From NCBI GenBank assembly GCA_024138015.1, contig JAMXBB010000004.1, positions 78,067,962 through 78,131,961 on the forward strand: a stretch of 64,000 bases of DNA, written 5' to 3'. This document shows positions 49,901 through 62,079 of this stretch, piece after piece. The position numbers and the translations under genes are program-made. Each line of letters opens with the position of its first letter. The first letter of the stretch is position 1. The DNA comes from Lumnitzera littorea. Taxonomy: Eukaryota > Streptophyta > Magnoliopsida > Myrtales > Combretaceae. Under the pieces are notes generated by a model. It worked only from the letters and a program-made list of their open reading frames with translations, was not told the origin of the DNA and did not search any database.

Positions 49901-51479
49901 TTTCATTATGTAATCATTTTTCAAGGCTCATTTCAATGCCATTACAAACCATGATAAAAATTAGTCAAAAATATAGAAGATAAATAAATAAACTAAAGAT
50001 AAAAACAACACGAATTTGTACAACAGCAAAATGCATAATTTCGTCTAGGCAGCTGACTGAATGCATCCTTAATGCTTTTGAATGCTCATAAATAAATGGA
50101 ATAGAAGATGGGTTGGCACTAGATATCAAGTAAAGCAGCAGCACTAGTGATACTGATGGGTGCTCATAAAAAGAAAAAGCCGGTTAAGATTTTATAGATT
50201 CTAATTTTTTTTTTTTTTTAAAAGTATGAAGCAGATTCAATTTAGTCGAACTCCTTAAATCAATCATGAATTATATGAATCTTTTGCAAACTAAACCATA
50301 ATATAAGTAATCGCATGTTTACATCTCGGTTCAATCTACTGCTCAAGTTTAATTTGATAGCATGTTGATACATAAAAGTGATAATGAGAACTAAGGAACT
50401 AAACTAACATTTTGATATTTAAAAAGTAGGCGGTGCAACAGTACGATGATACTACAATCTATGTCCTGGTGACTTTTTTTTTCCTTCACTAAATTTGCCC
50501 ATTCTCTAGGGTACGCTACGCTGCATGCCCCACCGGTTCAGGCACCGTAAGGATTGGATATTCTTCATCCTAAAATCATCCCTTTTATAAATTCAAAGAG
50601 TAGGAATGTGATCCTAGCAGTACAGATAAAAAAATTAGAACTGGAATCTATTATCTGAACCTTTAATACCTAGAATTTGTAAAATCTACAGGTTCCCATA
50701 ACATCAAAGAATCTGTAAAATTTTTTTGTTTAAATATCATAACCTTATTCCTAAAACCATCTTCTTAATTGCAAGTGCATATCGCTTTAAAGAATAGAAA
50801 GTAGCAAATGCAAACATAAAGCATTATAGCATTACAATTTAAAAAAAAAAAAAAAAGAAAGAAAGAAAGAATGAAAACACAATAAATTTAGGAACTTCTA
50901 CAGTCTTATCCACTATTTTAGTCTAGACAATTGAAAACACGTTTAACTTAATAGTTCAGATCTAATAACTATTAAATCAATTGTGCGATAAATTACAATA
51001 CAGATCTTGAAAAAACATAGAAGGAATCTATTAAAAATCCCATAAATTCTTTGTAAATTGAAGAGCAACCCATTAATACATGCTCACAAATAAAATCAAA
51101 AAACTTAGAGCTATAGAGTGGGGTGTAGACCTTAACTGGTAGCGGCTAGATATTGTCTGTCTCACTCCTAGACCTTGTAAACTCATATTTACAATTTCTC
51201 ATCCATGTACAAATCAATACTCATTGTCTCATCTTGGTCTCTTCCTTTCCTTCTATAAAAGATTAGGTAAGGTTGCTACTAGACTTAGGCAAAGGTCAAT
51301 TTCAAACCATGAACCAACCCGACTCGATGATGGCCAAGCCAAATCACCTTAGTGAACCGCTGGGCTTTAAGGGCCCAAGTAGTTCACCTGAGTGGAACCG
51401 CCGGGCCGACCTACTATTGAACTGACAGGTCGGCTTGGCCAATTCACCCCATTAAAAAAAAAACGAAAGAGAAAACAAA
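46961..51479. other. Non-coding DNA between the decayed ORF and the copia fragment
   Basis: No gene is supported. The first 500 bp resemble decayed repeat. The rest is AT-rich, with an (AAT)n run at 47539-47556, poly-A and GAAA repeats at about 50839-50872, and dispersed GGTTCGGTTTG / CAAACCGAACC-like motifs (48120-48260 and 48840-48905) of the sort found in old TIR elements. A short GC-richer island at 50515-50560 is not assignable. Confidence 0.5.
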
Positions 51480-52320
51480 TGAGAGGCCATTAAGTCAAAA
51501 AAATAAAAATAGGTGTAGCTTTGAAGTGATTTAAGATGTAAGCAGAGAATTGTTGAAGTATCTTGGTCACTTGGGATTTATAAGCAAGCAAGAAAGTCTA
51601 AGTGCATTGGGTGAAATCATCTACAATAGTAAAAAAATATCTACCAACACCAATGGATTCCACATGATAGGGTCCGCACACATCCGTATGTAATAATTGA
51701 AAAATAAAAGCTAAATGCATTGCTGCTAAAATGAAAGGGTAATCTATGCAATTTGGTAAGGTGACATGTCTCACAAAGAGGTTCTTTCATGTTTATGTTT
51801 TTAAAGTCAAGCAAATGTTGTAGCTTTGAAAAAGAAGAATGACCCAATCGGTCATGAAACAAGACAATATCATCTTTTACAGATGTTTCTACACTAGAAG
51901 TTTGATGGACAATACAAGAAGAACCCGATACATCTATGACATGAGCAATAAGAGTGTTTACAATATCAATAGGGTGCAAAATGTACAGAGCATGTTGAAG
52001 CTATGCAGTAGCTATAGTCTTAAGACTTCTCAGGTCCTGAAAGAAGCGAGAATTGTGATCAAAAGTTGTAATTAATTGACATTCTTGCAAAAGTTTCTAA
52101 ATAGAAAGTAAGTTGTACTTGAAGTTAAGGACAAGAAAAACATTATGAAGTATTAAGGAAGGACTAAGCTTAACTAAACCAATGGTTGTGACAAGTTTAT
52201 ATGATTTATCAAGCAAGACTACTCTGATAAGTGTGTTTAGGGTATGTTTATTGAAAAGATGATGATCATATGGGGACATGTAGTCAATAGCCTATGTATC
52301 AATTATTCAAGTAACCTTAC
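51480..52320 (-). pseudogene. Copia protease, gag-pre-integrase and start of integrase
   Basis: At about 52260-52320 the protease active site reads IIDT, stop, AIDYMSPYDHHLF: the Gly codon of the Asp-Thr-Gly-Ala motif has become TAG. NVFLVLNFKYNLLSI follows (52097-52279), the usual end of copia protease. At 51641-51979 the gag-pre-integrase/integrase zinc region reads HDRLGHSSFSKLQHLL and CETCHLTKLHRLPF, keeping both His (HX4H) and both Cys (CX2C). A frameshift near 51690 precedes HTDVCGPYHVESIGVGRY, then FTIVDDF with the first catalytic Asp of integrase. The sequence is lost soon after. Confidence 0.87.
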
Positions 52321-53343
52321 TAATATTTATTCCTCTCTATGAATTAAAAATAGTAGAAGCAAATGTACCTACAAATTTTGCTAAGTTTCTTACCTCCTTT
52401 TCACCTATAACCTTCATAAACTTCAAGAATTCTTGATATAGCCCCTAAAACAACTGAGAATCAACAAACCTATTGTTAGAATCAGATGTATCAACCATTG
52501 ATTCCAAAGGTGTTGCCTCCACTGTGGTGCAATGAACAGTTGATCTTCCTTTCCCTTTATTACGCTTTCCTTTGTATCATTCTAGGTAACCTATGATCTC
52601 AAAACATGTTTCTATAAAATGACCAACACCTTTACAATGCCTGCACTTCAAATATGCTTTCATTAAATCCTTTTTACCACTTCTCACAGGAAATTGGGTC
52701 TTATTCACTTGAAAAGCAGTAACACCACTATCTAGATTTGTTGTTACCTATCTTTGTTTTTCTATTTGCTGTACGATATAGAAAGCTTTATTCATAGTTG
52801 GTAAAGGATCACTAAACAAAATTTGATTTCTTACTGTCTCATACATGTCAAACAGCCCCATAAGAAATTGTATGAATTTATACTTAAATTCAAAATCCAA
52901 GAGTTTATCTTTCAGGCCACAAACACATGCATTGATAGTCCCACAATCACATTTAGGATAGGATTTAACATTTGTAATTCATCTCATGCTTTCTTCAACC
53001 AATTATAGTAAGATGTAAATGACAAATTTCCTTGTTTAATGTTACTAATCTCATACTCTAGTTGATAGATCAAAGGACCATTTGCCTGTCCATACTGTTC
53101 TATAATTTCATTCCACAACTTGTATGAAGAATGTGCATAGACAAAGCTTTGTGATAATTCACTCACCATGGAATTCAAAATCCAATAGCGAATTGGGTAA
53201 TCATTTCGAACCCATTGAGTGTAATCTTTAGAATCTCCATCTGGTTTTGTGCCTAATTTTAGCTTAGCACCTAACACTAGCCTAATCAATCGACTACGAG
53301 TCATGTTATTACTACCGTTGAAGACAATGTTTCCAAGAACCAT
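52321..53343 (-). pseudogene. Copia gag remnant
   Basis: ATG at 53343 (MVLGNIVFNGSNNMTRSR). An uninterrupted 119-residue stretch (52984-53343) carries LVLGAKLKLGTKPDG and YTQWVRNDYPIRYWILNSM, then ELSQSFVYAHSSYKLWNEI, a typical copia gag core. The frame breaks after NWLKKA. Further along, at about 52600-52650, the CCHC knuckle KCRHCKGVGHFIETCFEIIG is complete (CX2CX4HX4C). Stops separate the knuckle from the core. Confidence 0.87.
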
Positions 53344-53498
53344 ACTTAGATTGTCTAATCCAGAAATGAAAAGAGGATCTAAGATCGATACTTCACCGAC
53401 TACACCTATGTCATTGATTCAGTAACAAAACAGATCGATCTATATCTACAATTAGATATAAAAAATCGATCAAAAAAATTTAGAAGCCCTCAATGTCT

Positions 53499-53510
53499 GC
53501 TCTGATCCCA
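53499..53510 (-). other. Primer-binding site of the copia element
   Basis: TGGGATCAGAGC on the minus strand, one substitution from the tRNA-Met site TGGTATCAGAGC. Confidence 0.75.
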
Positions 53511-53514
53511 TAAG

Positions 53515-53747
53515 AACAGAAGGAGATAACAATGTAATGGTGGAAGGAATCAAGAACAATGTAAGTGAGCAAAGTGTGGTGAGATGATAATGAAGACTCG
53601 TTAATTATCTATTAGCCCTGTATATGTATTTATACTATTGTTAATAAATCGAATTGTATAATTAACTAATTACTAATCTAGTCATGTAGATAAATAAATA
53701 ACTGTACAATCTGTTTTATACAAGATGTAATCTTGAGCTGAGTAACA
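53515..53747 (-). repeat. 5' LTR of the copia element (about 233 bp)
   Basis: Starts TGTTACTCAGCTC on the minus strand at 53747 and ends just before the primer-binding site. The TATA box TATAAATA (minus strand) lies at 53627-53634. With no second LTR, both ends are inferred from position. Confidence 0.6.
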
Positions 53748-54270
53748 ACGCCTATGAATACATTTACAAATATAAAAGGAACTCGATTTTAAATCATGGA
53801 AACACAAAGAATCTGAAATGCAAACTTCTTGCATGATGCTAAGTTATGGTTGATGAAACCTTAAATGCCTGGACATCCAAAAGAATAATCAATTAATTTT
53901 AAACATGCTGCCATGACTATGACTAGATTCATATACAGCTAGTAATTAACATTTCATTTTGCACCTAAAAAATGCACTTGATTCCTTGTGCATCTTTCTT
54001 TGATGTAACTAAAAATTTTTTAATACCGTATCAAGTCACTCTTTTATGTTAATATAATATTGTAATTATTTTTTGAAGTCAACTCATTACCTGATTTGAC
54101 TCGTAGACAAGTGAAATATTAATTAAGTTAAGAAAAAATAGTTATACGTGTCTAGTTAGGATTTTTTGTTATCTAACATTTTCAAGTTGTATGAGTGTTG
54201 CATTTTAGAACTTAGTGATATTTTATAATTTTGATTGTATTCAAACTTTTCTTGTGATTTATTCTTTTTT

Positions 54271-54301
<31 letters not shown>

Positions 54302-55694
54302 TTTTTTTGTTCTAGATGGTATTCCACTTCACCCAAAATTGCTTTTGAGTTTTAATGTTGAAAATTTAGAAGATTTTCTTCACCTTAGAAGAGGGCTCAT
54401 GTCATGGCCTTAGTATATATGGTACACGTAAGTAAAGGTTTTTAGAGTAGGTTAAGTATACTCTTATGCTACTTTCTGAGAGTAGGTTTTAACCGAAACA
54501 TGTTCATTAATATTTAATACTTTAAAATCTGTTCAACCATGCAAGATCAAATAAGTTCTAAAGTCCTATCATTCTTCAGACTTACCCTTAGTTGCATCAT
54601 GGGTTTCAATTGCAAATTTTTAGGGCTTATTATTAATATGTCTTCTACTATGTATGAAGTCTTACACACTTAACGAAACCTAAACTAACCAGAACCAGCG
54701 ACTACTATGTCGGTTCCTCATAGTTGTTGGGTTAACTAGTTTCGGGCTATGATTCTTAATTCATAAACCAACTCAAACATTTTTTTCCTCATATTTCCAG
54801 TTACATGTATGTACATGAGAATACTCTTGTCATTACAAGAAATTAAAATATAGAAAGCAATCAAGGTGATACTACTACCCATATATGAAATAATTACAAA
54901 GCAACACAAGAAAATAACTAAAATGTAAATTTACAAGTAGGCTTATAAGTTGTATTTCAATTACTAGCATTGTGCCATTTTCTTGAAAATCTCAAGTTGT
55001 TAAGACAGTAAATAAGAGGCAAAGTGATGTAAAAGTTGAGAACTAAAAGCAAATGAAGAAGATGCATATTTTAATGTGATATTGATTTCAATATCAGTGT
55101 CATTCACTAGAGCACATGAAATAATAGCATAATAAATGGAAAATACTTATAGTTAAATAAGTATTGTAAACTATCTTACCATCTTTTTTGTGAAGCTACT
55201 TATATCAATTACATGTAAATATCCATCATCTTTATCTTCCACATAGTTTGGTTTACTCCCTATAACACTTCATACCCAATACTTTTTTAACCTTAGGCTT
55301 CAGTCAAGTCATTCTTAAATGAGACAAACGTTTAAGACAGTATTAGATTGGAGTGGATTATGGAGCAGATTATAATAAATGGAAATAAGAGCCAATTGCC
55401 ACTTACAAGCAACCAATATAACTAGGTATAAAAAAAATTTCAATACGTTTGACTATAACTTTACACATATTTGTGTAATGCTGAAAGTGAAATTAAATTT
55501 GCAATGAAGTCGATACTTGTTCATCTGTTTTGAATTCTTGACTTTCTTAATCAGCTAAACATTGTAGAGGGCTGAAAATTACAATATTAACACTGGGATA
55601 AGCCGATTTGGGATGGTTCAGGGAAAATTGGCTTGATAAGCTTGGAATAGGGATCATTGAACCAATCCGTCCACATCAATCTTTCTCATGTAGT
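53748..55694. other. AT-rich intergenic DNA, nothing recognised
   Basis: A T-rich low-complexity tract lies at about 54266-54309. No ORF, RNA gene or element ends are visible. Confidence 0.55.
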
Positions 55695-56569
55695 GGTGTA
55701 AATCGTGACCAAGAATTGACAAGGTCGGTCGCTGGATGGGCCTAAACTTGCAAAAAGCTCAAAAAGAGTAACAAGGAAAATATGCGAAAGAACAGTGATG
55801 AATGAGAGCTAAGCAAAAACCTACAAATAACTCTAGAGGATATGATGCACCAATGAAACTTTCAATGACTTACGGCACAATTCGATATGACGCATAAATT
55901 GGTCTAATGAAGTTACTCACGACCTAATCTTATTTAAGGGAAAAGATAAAAGTGATGCCAAGCATAAAACAACAAAGTATCTATACTAAGAAGGAAAAAT
56001 ATTCAAGTGTATTAATGATAATCTGTCTATTTGCGGCTTACAAATATAAAGAGTATTTATACCTAAGAATTTAGGAACAACTTACTCAAAAGAGAAATGA
56101 CAAAATGGTTGTTACCCTAAAGTAATAATGTACAACAATACAAAAAAGTAAAAACGAATATTCACAGAAGTAATAATTAGTAAGACAGATTCTATACGTA
56201 GTCATATATACATAAGGATGATGTATTAGTGAGGTCGTTAGAAGATGCAAACAAAACAGTACGGCCAACTGGCTTGTCCAAGTAAGGATAGATTATGTAG
56301 TCTAAGGTTTCTCTCTCAACATGGTGGTAAGAGTGATGCTAAGTAAGTGGTTAGGCATGAAGGAAGATTAAGTGTTGTCTGAATCATCTGTTTCTCGGCA
56401 TTCTATCTATAAAAGATTGGCAGTCATTTGATACGGATTAAAGAGTGACTTAGTAAGGAAGCACTCAGTCTCTATAAGATTCAGCTAAAGTAAAAGAATT
56501 CGTCTCGTCAAACCTTCCAATCCTTAGGCTCGGCTAAAGGTCAAAGGGCCAGTAGCTCGATTCCTATAA
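55695..56569 (-). repeat. 3' LTR of element D
   Basis: Pairs with 61196-62079. The minus-strand start TGATGGGAATC has decayed to TTATAGGAATC at 56569. TATA box (minus strand) at 56054-56061. The pol frame runs into it up to 56485. Confidence 0.9.
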
Positions 56570-59500
56570 TTCCTTTCGGGTTTATTTGGATTTAGAATTA
56601 AATCTGAATGGTCTTCAATCAGTTCTCCGTCAGGGTGATATGGATTAAGGTTAGCAATATTAAAGGTGTCAGAAATCTCATAATTCTATAGCAGCTTTGA
56701 CCTATAGGTGTTATCATTGATCTTTTAGAAGATTCTGAATAGTACCTTAGCCCGTGCGGATAATTTGTTCTTCCTCTTACCCGGAAACTGTTCCTTGCTA
56801 AGGTGCAGCCATACCAAGTCTCCAGGTTAGAATTGCTTAGCCGTCCTACCCTTAGTCTTTTGTTGCATTCTTTTAGCAGCTTGATCAATATGCCGAGTGA
56901 CCTTATCGTATATGTATTGAAGGGATTGTACTCTAACCGAGGCATCAAGATCCTCTTGTGCAGGTACTGGTATACAGGCGTAGTTGAGAGACAACTCAGG
57001 ATTGAATCCATAGACCATTTGAAGGGAGTCTGTTTAGTGGTGCCATGTATTGTTCGGTTATAGGCGAACTCAACCACTGGTAAGCAGACGTCCTAATCAG
57101 CCAAGTTCTTGCCCACTGCAACTCAAAGCAGTGATTCCAAAGTACGATTAACCATCTCTGTTTAACCGTCGGTTTAAGGGTGACATGAGATATTGAAGAG
57201 TAATTTGATCCCTAGCCAACGCCACAAGGTTCTCCAAAAATGGCTTAAGAACTTCGGGTCTCTATTGGAGATTACGCTTCTCGACATGCCATGTATCCGC
57301 ACAATCTCCTGCAAAAAAAAAGAAGCAATAGCCAAAGCATTGTTAGTCTTAGTACTGGGCACAAGTGTATCATCCCACTGAACCTATCTACAATGACTAT
57401 TACAGAATCTTTACCTCGAGCAGTTCGCGGCAGTCCAAAAACAAAGTCCGTGCTCAATTCGGTCTACGACCTCGTTGGAATAAGTAAGGGCATTGCTCTC
57501 CCTTACCCGGCTCGTACTTAGCCTTCTTGCATACGGTATAACTTTCAACAACTCGGTGCATATCTCTCCTCATTCTTGACCAAAAGAATTAGCCATTCAA
57601 CAGTTCACAAGTCCTCCTTTCTCCAAAATGTCCAAAAAGCCCTCCACTATAAGTTTCCCTAATCAATAAATCCCTTAAGGAACAAGTTGGCACACACAAT
57701 TTGCCACTTCGGAATAAGTAGCCATTCTTTACATAATACTTGTCCACTGTTCTTCCATCAATACATCATGTAAGTATGGGTCCAAAGTGTAGATCCTCAG
57801 AGTACTACTCTTTAATACTTACAAACCCAAATAACCAAGTCTGCAATTCAAATAAAAGCACATGCCTTCTCGAAAGAACATTTGCAACTACGTTGCTCTT
57901 TCCCTATTTGTATTTTATTACAAAATTAAATCTTTCAAGGAATTCCACCCATCTCGCCTACCGCTTTGACAACTTGATTTGAGTCAAAGGTACCTTAGCG
58001 ATTCATGGTCAGTATATATGACAAATTCTCTCAATAGTAAATATTACTACAATACTTACAGTAAAAGTTCTTTATCATATACAGAGCAATTCAACTAAGG
58101 TCCTCGGAGCTTCTCACTGTGGAAAGCAATTGGTTGACCTTCCTGCATTAGGACAGTACTTATTCCAATGCCTGACACGTTGCATTTCAGCTTAAAAATT
58201 TTATTGAAGTCAAGTAGCACTAACACCAGAGCAGAGGTCGATCTTTCTTTTATCTCGACAAAACTCCTCTCCTCCCTTTCTCCCCATCGGAAGTTGGTGT
58301 TCTTCTTTGTTAACTCAGTAAGGAGTGTAGCGAGGGTGTTGAAATTCCTGATGAATCGCCTATAGAATGAAGTCAGTCCATGGAAACTTCTCACGTCAGT
58401 ACAAGTAGTAGGAGTCGGCCACTCAACAATTGCTTAGATCTTCTCATTATCGACTCGTAAGCCTCCTCTACTGATTACATAACCCAAGAATAACATTTCC
58501 TCCTAACGAAAACAACATTTCTTTAGGTTGCTAAATAGCCTCTCGGCACAAAAGATATCCAGGACTGCTCTGAGATGTTAATAGTGACTGGGCATGTTAG
58601 CACTGTAGACTAGGATACCGTCAAAATATACTACGATACACTTCCGTATGAGATGTCTTAGCACATGATTCATTAGTCTTATGAAAATACTCAGAACATT
58701 CGACAAGCCGAAAGGCATAATCATCCATTCGTAAAGTGCATGTTCTCGTCTCGAACGCAATCTCCCACTCGTCTCTTAGCCTCATGCGGATTAAGTGGTA
58801 TCCAGATTTAAGGTCAACCTTGTTGAAAATCTTGACTTTACTTAATTCATTTAACATGTCTTCGAGCTTCAAGATTGAATACCTATATTTGATCGTGATT
58901 TTGTTCGTTGATCGACTATCTACACACATCCACCAAGTTCCATCATTTTTCGGCACCAAAAGCGCCGACGCAACGTAAGGGCTGACACTTTCTCTGACAT
59001 ATCTTCTCTTGAGCAACTCATTAACTTAACGTTAGAGCTCAAAAGCCTATTCAGGATTCATTTGATAAACAAGCTTATTCGGCAATACAACGCTGAGTAC
59101 TAAGTCGATGTAGTGCTTTATGCCTCAGGTTGGGAGCAATCCTTCAGGTAACTGTTATGGGAACAAGTCAACATACTTGTCCAGCAACTCTTTGATTTTT
59201 TGGGGTAGTTTACCTCACTCCTTCATTTCTAAAAGTCATCTGACCAACATAAGGGTCGGCTTGTCTGCTTTGATAACCTCTCGAAGCTCGGCTCTACTCA
59301 TTACTAGAGCCTTCTTCAATCCACAAGCAAGTTTCGTCTGAACTTATGAACTTCTCTCAACGGCATTGGGTTCAGTGTGATCTTTCGATTATCTTTCTCG
59401 AACATGTATGTATTCTTGTAGCCATCATGGATAACTCTTCTATCAAACAACCACAATCTATCTAGCAACATGTGGAAAGAATACATGGGTAGTACGTTGT

Positions 59501-59929
59501 AAAGAATCTAGTCAAAGTAGTTCCTAATAGTGATCGGCAGTAGTATTTATCAAGTAACATGTAATGCTCCTTTCTCACTCAACCAGTACAACTTACATGG
59601 CTTTGGATGCGCAATAGTCGACAACTTCGGTTTTGAAACAAGATTAGCTAATGTCACATTGATGCAGCTTCCAATATCCATAATGAGAGCACACAATTGA
59701 TCATTCACCTTGCAAGTAGTATGAAACAAATTCTCTCTTTACTCCTCCTCTCGTGAGAGTTCTACGTTCATAGTGTATCGGATAACCATGAGTAATTGAT
59801 TTAAGTCCTTGATAAACACATCCTCCTCAATCAACTATTTCTTGATAGGAACCTCTTCCTCCTTGGTTTCTTCATCCGTACTTTTTACTTTTAACTTCAG
59901 GACATCTCTCTTGATGACTATCGTTCTTC
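56485..59929 (-). pseudogene. Element D pol remnant (protease to integrase, running into the 3' LTR)
   Basis: Protease has MDIGSCINV (Ile in place of Ser/Thr between Asp and Gly). RT (58621-59016) contains LLVPKNDGTWWMCVDSR and KVDLKSGYHLIRMR. A two-base insertion after FETR near 58745 shifts the frame to the one that continues as EWMIMPFGLSN. The catalytic box is YFDGILVYS, with GGT at 58617-58619 replacing the second Asp. RNase H (58095-58394) has FRWGEREERSF and MQEGQPIAFHSEKL. Integrase holds FVFGLPRTARGKDS and VISNRDPKFLSHFW, an Asn for the catalytic Asp, with a frame break between them. The C-terminus crosses into the LTR, giving ATGPLTFSRA, a stop, then GLEGLTRRILLL, and ends at 56485. 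Confidence 0.9.
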
Positions 59930-61023
59930 GGTTTGGGCATTAAGCAGCCATATGTCTAAACCCTTGGCACTTGAAACATATGATCCGACTCGTTTTCTTG
60001 TTAGACCCTTGACGCTTCTCATAAGTTCCGGTCGGCACTTCATTGTCGGATTGGCCTTTCTACTCAGTTTAAACATCAACCTTTCTACTCGGTTCGGTAC
60101 TCAGCAGAGTTCGATGACTTCCTTGTCTAGGTCGACTAGTTAGCATTCTAATCAGCACTCGGCCTTTTTTCTACCTCTCCACTCGTTGGACGATCCTAAC
60201 AGCTTCATCCATTATGGTGAATCGTTACAGCTCCACAATGTCCCAAATATCACCTCTCAATCCAGTAATAAATCTTAATACAGTTCGAGCTAGTGGTTCC
60301 TTTATCTCGCAACGGATCATGATCATTTAAAACTCTTGAACATACTCGTCAATAGTTCAGCCTCCTTGTCTTGGCTCCTGCAACCGAGTAAAGGTATCTT
60401 GAAGATAAGTTTCCAACATGAACTGTTTCTAAGCACTCTCTTCATCTCGAGCCAAGTGTTAATCTCGAGGTAGCCCTCTTATCTTCTCATTGATTGAAAG
60501 TTCTTCCACTACATGGCGGCATATTCGGAAAACTTAACAACATCGGTTTTCACTTTTTCGTAATTCTCGTACTGATAGTAATCAAACACACACTCAACTT
60601 TCTCTTCCCATTCCAGATATTCATCAACATTTATAGATCCATTAAAACTCGGAATCTGAAGCTTTACATGGTCGGATGCTCGGGGATTCATACACACTCT
60701 TCTTCAAAATGTTCCTCTTCTTCCTTGTCTCCCATGTCTACCAAATCAATCCTTCTCCTCGCTCGTTCACCTAATCCTCCACCTCAAATGGGTCAAGCTA
60801 GATTTTGACCTTTAATAAGTTCAGCAACTTGTGGGGTGTTTTGCGCGGCCACTATGGGTTAGTAAGACAACGCATAAACAACTTGAGTTAAATCCACCAA
60901 GAAGTTAGCTACCTTGCCAAGTCTTTTGTTAGTACTTTTAGGAGGAGTTTCCTAAGACTGTCGTTCATAGTGGACAACTCTATTGTTATCACCAGTACCA
61001 ACATTTATACTCGGGTCAATCAT
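59930..61023 (-). pseudogene. Element D gag remnant
   Basis: ATG at 61023 (MIDPSINVGTGDNN). The capsid-like core at 60509-60697 reads KLQIPSFNGSINVDEYLEWE and VFDYYQYENYEKVK, aligning with gag of B and C but reached through frameshifts and stops. The knuckle near 59940-59985 reads CFKCQGFRHMAA, stop, CPN: all four zinc ligands are codable, but a stop separates the last Cys. Confidence 0.85.
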
Positions 61024-61180
61024 TTTTTCTTTACAAATTCAAAACTCAAACAAATACTTCAAGAAATTAACAATTAACAACACAGCGCTCAAATAAACAC
61101 AATGATTTGCTATGTTTCACACATACAAAATAGAATATAACAGATTTTCGAAAACATACGTCAACTTGAACAAAACCTCT

Positions 61181-61192
61181 ACTCTGATACCA
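61181..61192 (-). other. Primer-binding site of element D
   Basis: TGGTATCAGAGT on the minus strand, 11 of 12 bases matching the tRNA-Met site, three bases inside the LTR. Confidence 0.88.
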
Positions 61193-61195
61193 AGA

Positions 61196-62079
61196 TGGTG
61201 CGAACCATGACCAAGAACTGACAAAGCCAGTTGCTGGATTGGTCTAAACTTGCAGAAAACTTGAAAGAAATAATGAGGAAAATGCGCGAAAAAACAGTAA
61301 TGAATGAGAGCTAAGCAAAAACCCACGAACAGTTCTAAAGGATATAAAGCACCAATAAAACTTCTAAGAATTCATAATACAATTCCATGTTATGCACAAA
61401 TTGGTCTAATAAGATTACTCGCTACTTAACCTTACTTAAGAAAAAAGATAAGAGTGATGCTAAGTATAAAACAACAGAGTATCTACACTAGAAAGAAAAA
61501 ATACGCAAGTGTATTAATGATAATCTATCTATCTACGTCTTACAAATACAAAGGGTATTTATACTTAAGAATTTAAGGCAACTTACCTAAAAAGGGAAAA
61601 ACAAAATAGGTGTGTTACCCTAAAGTAGTAATATACAACAATACAAAAGAGTAAAAATAAATATTCACAAAAGCAATAATTAGCAAGGTGGATTCTACAC
61701 GTAGTCCTGTATACATGGGGATGTTGTATTAGTAAGGTCATTAAAAGATGCAAAAAAAAAAAAAAACAGTACGGCCAACTGGCTTGTCCAAGAAAGGATG
61801 GATTATGTAGTTTGAGATCTCTCTCTCGGCATGGCGACAAAGGTGATGCCAAGTAAGTGGTCAAGCATAAGGAATGATTGGGAGTTGTCTCGACCATCTA
61901 TTTATCGACATTCTATCTATGAAAGATTGGCAATCATTTGGTACGGCTTAAGGAGTAACTCAACAAAAAAGTACTCGACCTTGGCAAAACTCGACTAGAG
62001 TAAAAGAATTCATCTCGTCAAGTCTTCTAATCTTCGAGCTCGATTGCGAGTCAAGGGGTCAGTATCTCGATTCCCATTA
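61196..62079 (-). repeat. 5' LTR of element D
   Basis: 884 bp, pairs with 55695-56569. Minus-strand start decayed to TAATGGGAATC at 62079. TATA box (minus strand) at 61556-61563. It contains a poly-A run at about 61751-61766 absent from the other LTR. Confidence 0.9.

Larger units (their letters stand above)
51480..53747 (-). mobile_element. Ty1/copia element, 5' half only
   Basis: Minus-strand copia retrotransposon with its 5' LTR, tRNA-Met-type primer-binding site, gag, protease and the beginning of integrase. Similarity stops at about 51480, a few residues past the integrase segment that starts GVGRYFFTIVDDF. RT, RNase H and the 3' LTR are missing, so this is a truncated copy and no target-site duplication can be checked. 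Domain order protease-integrase identifies copia rather than gypsy. Confidence 0.88.
55695..62079 (-). mobile_element. Gypsy element D, complete structure, 6.39 kb
   Basis: Minus-strand Ty3/gypsy element with two LTRs, primer-binding site, gag, pol and polypurine tract, same subfamily as B and C. The flanking five bases are TGTAG on the left and GATAG on the right, only three of five matching, so the target-site duplication has decayed or been lost. All coding regions carry stops and frameshifts. Confidence 0.9.

Noticed and set aside
50515..50560. GC-rich island that might be an exon fragment on the minus strand
   Set aside because: Only about 45 bp, with no supported splice partner and no recognised protein.
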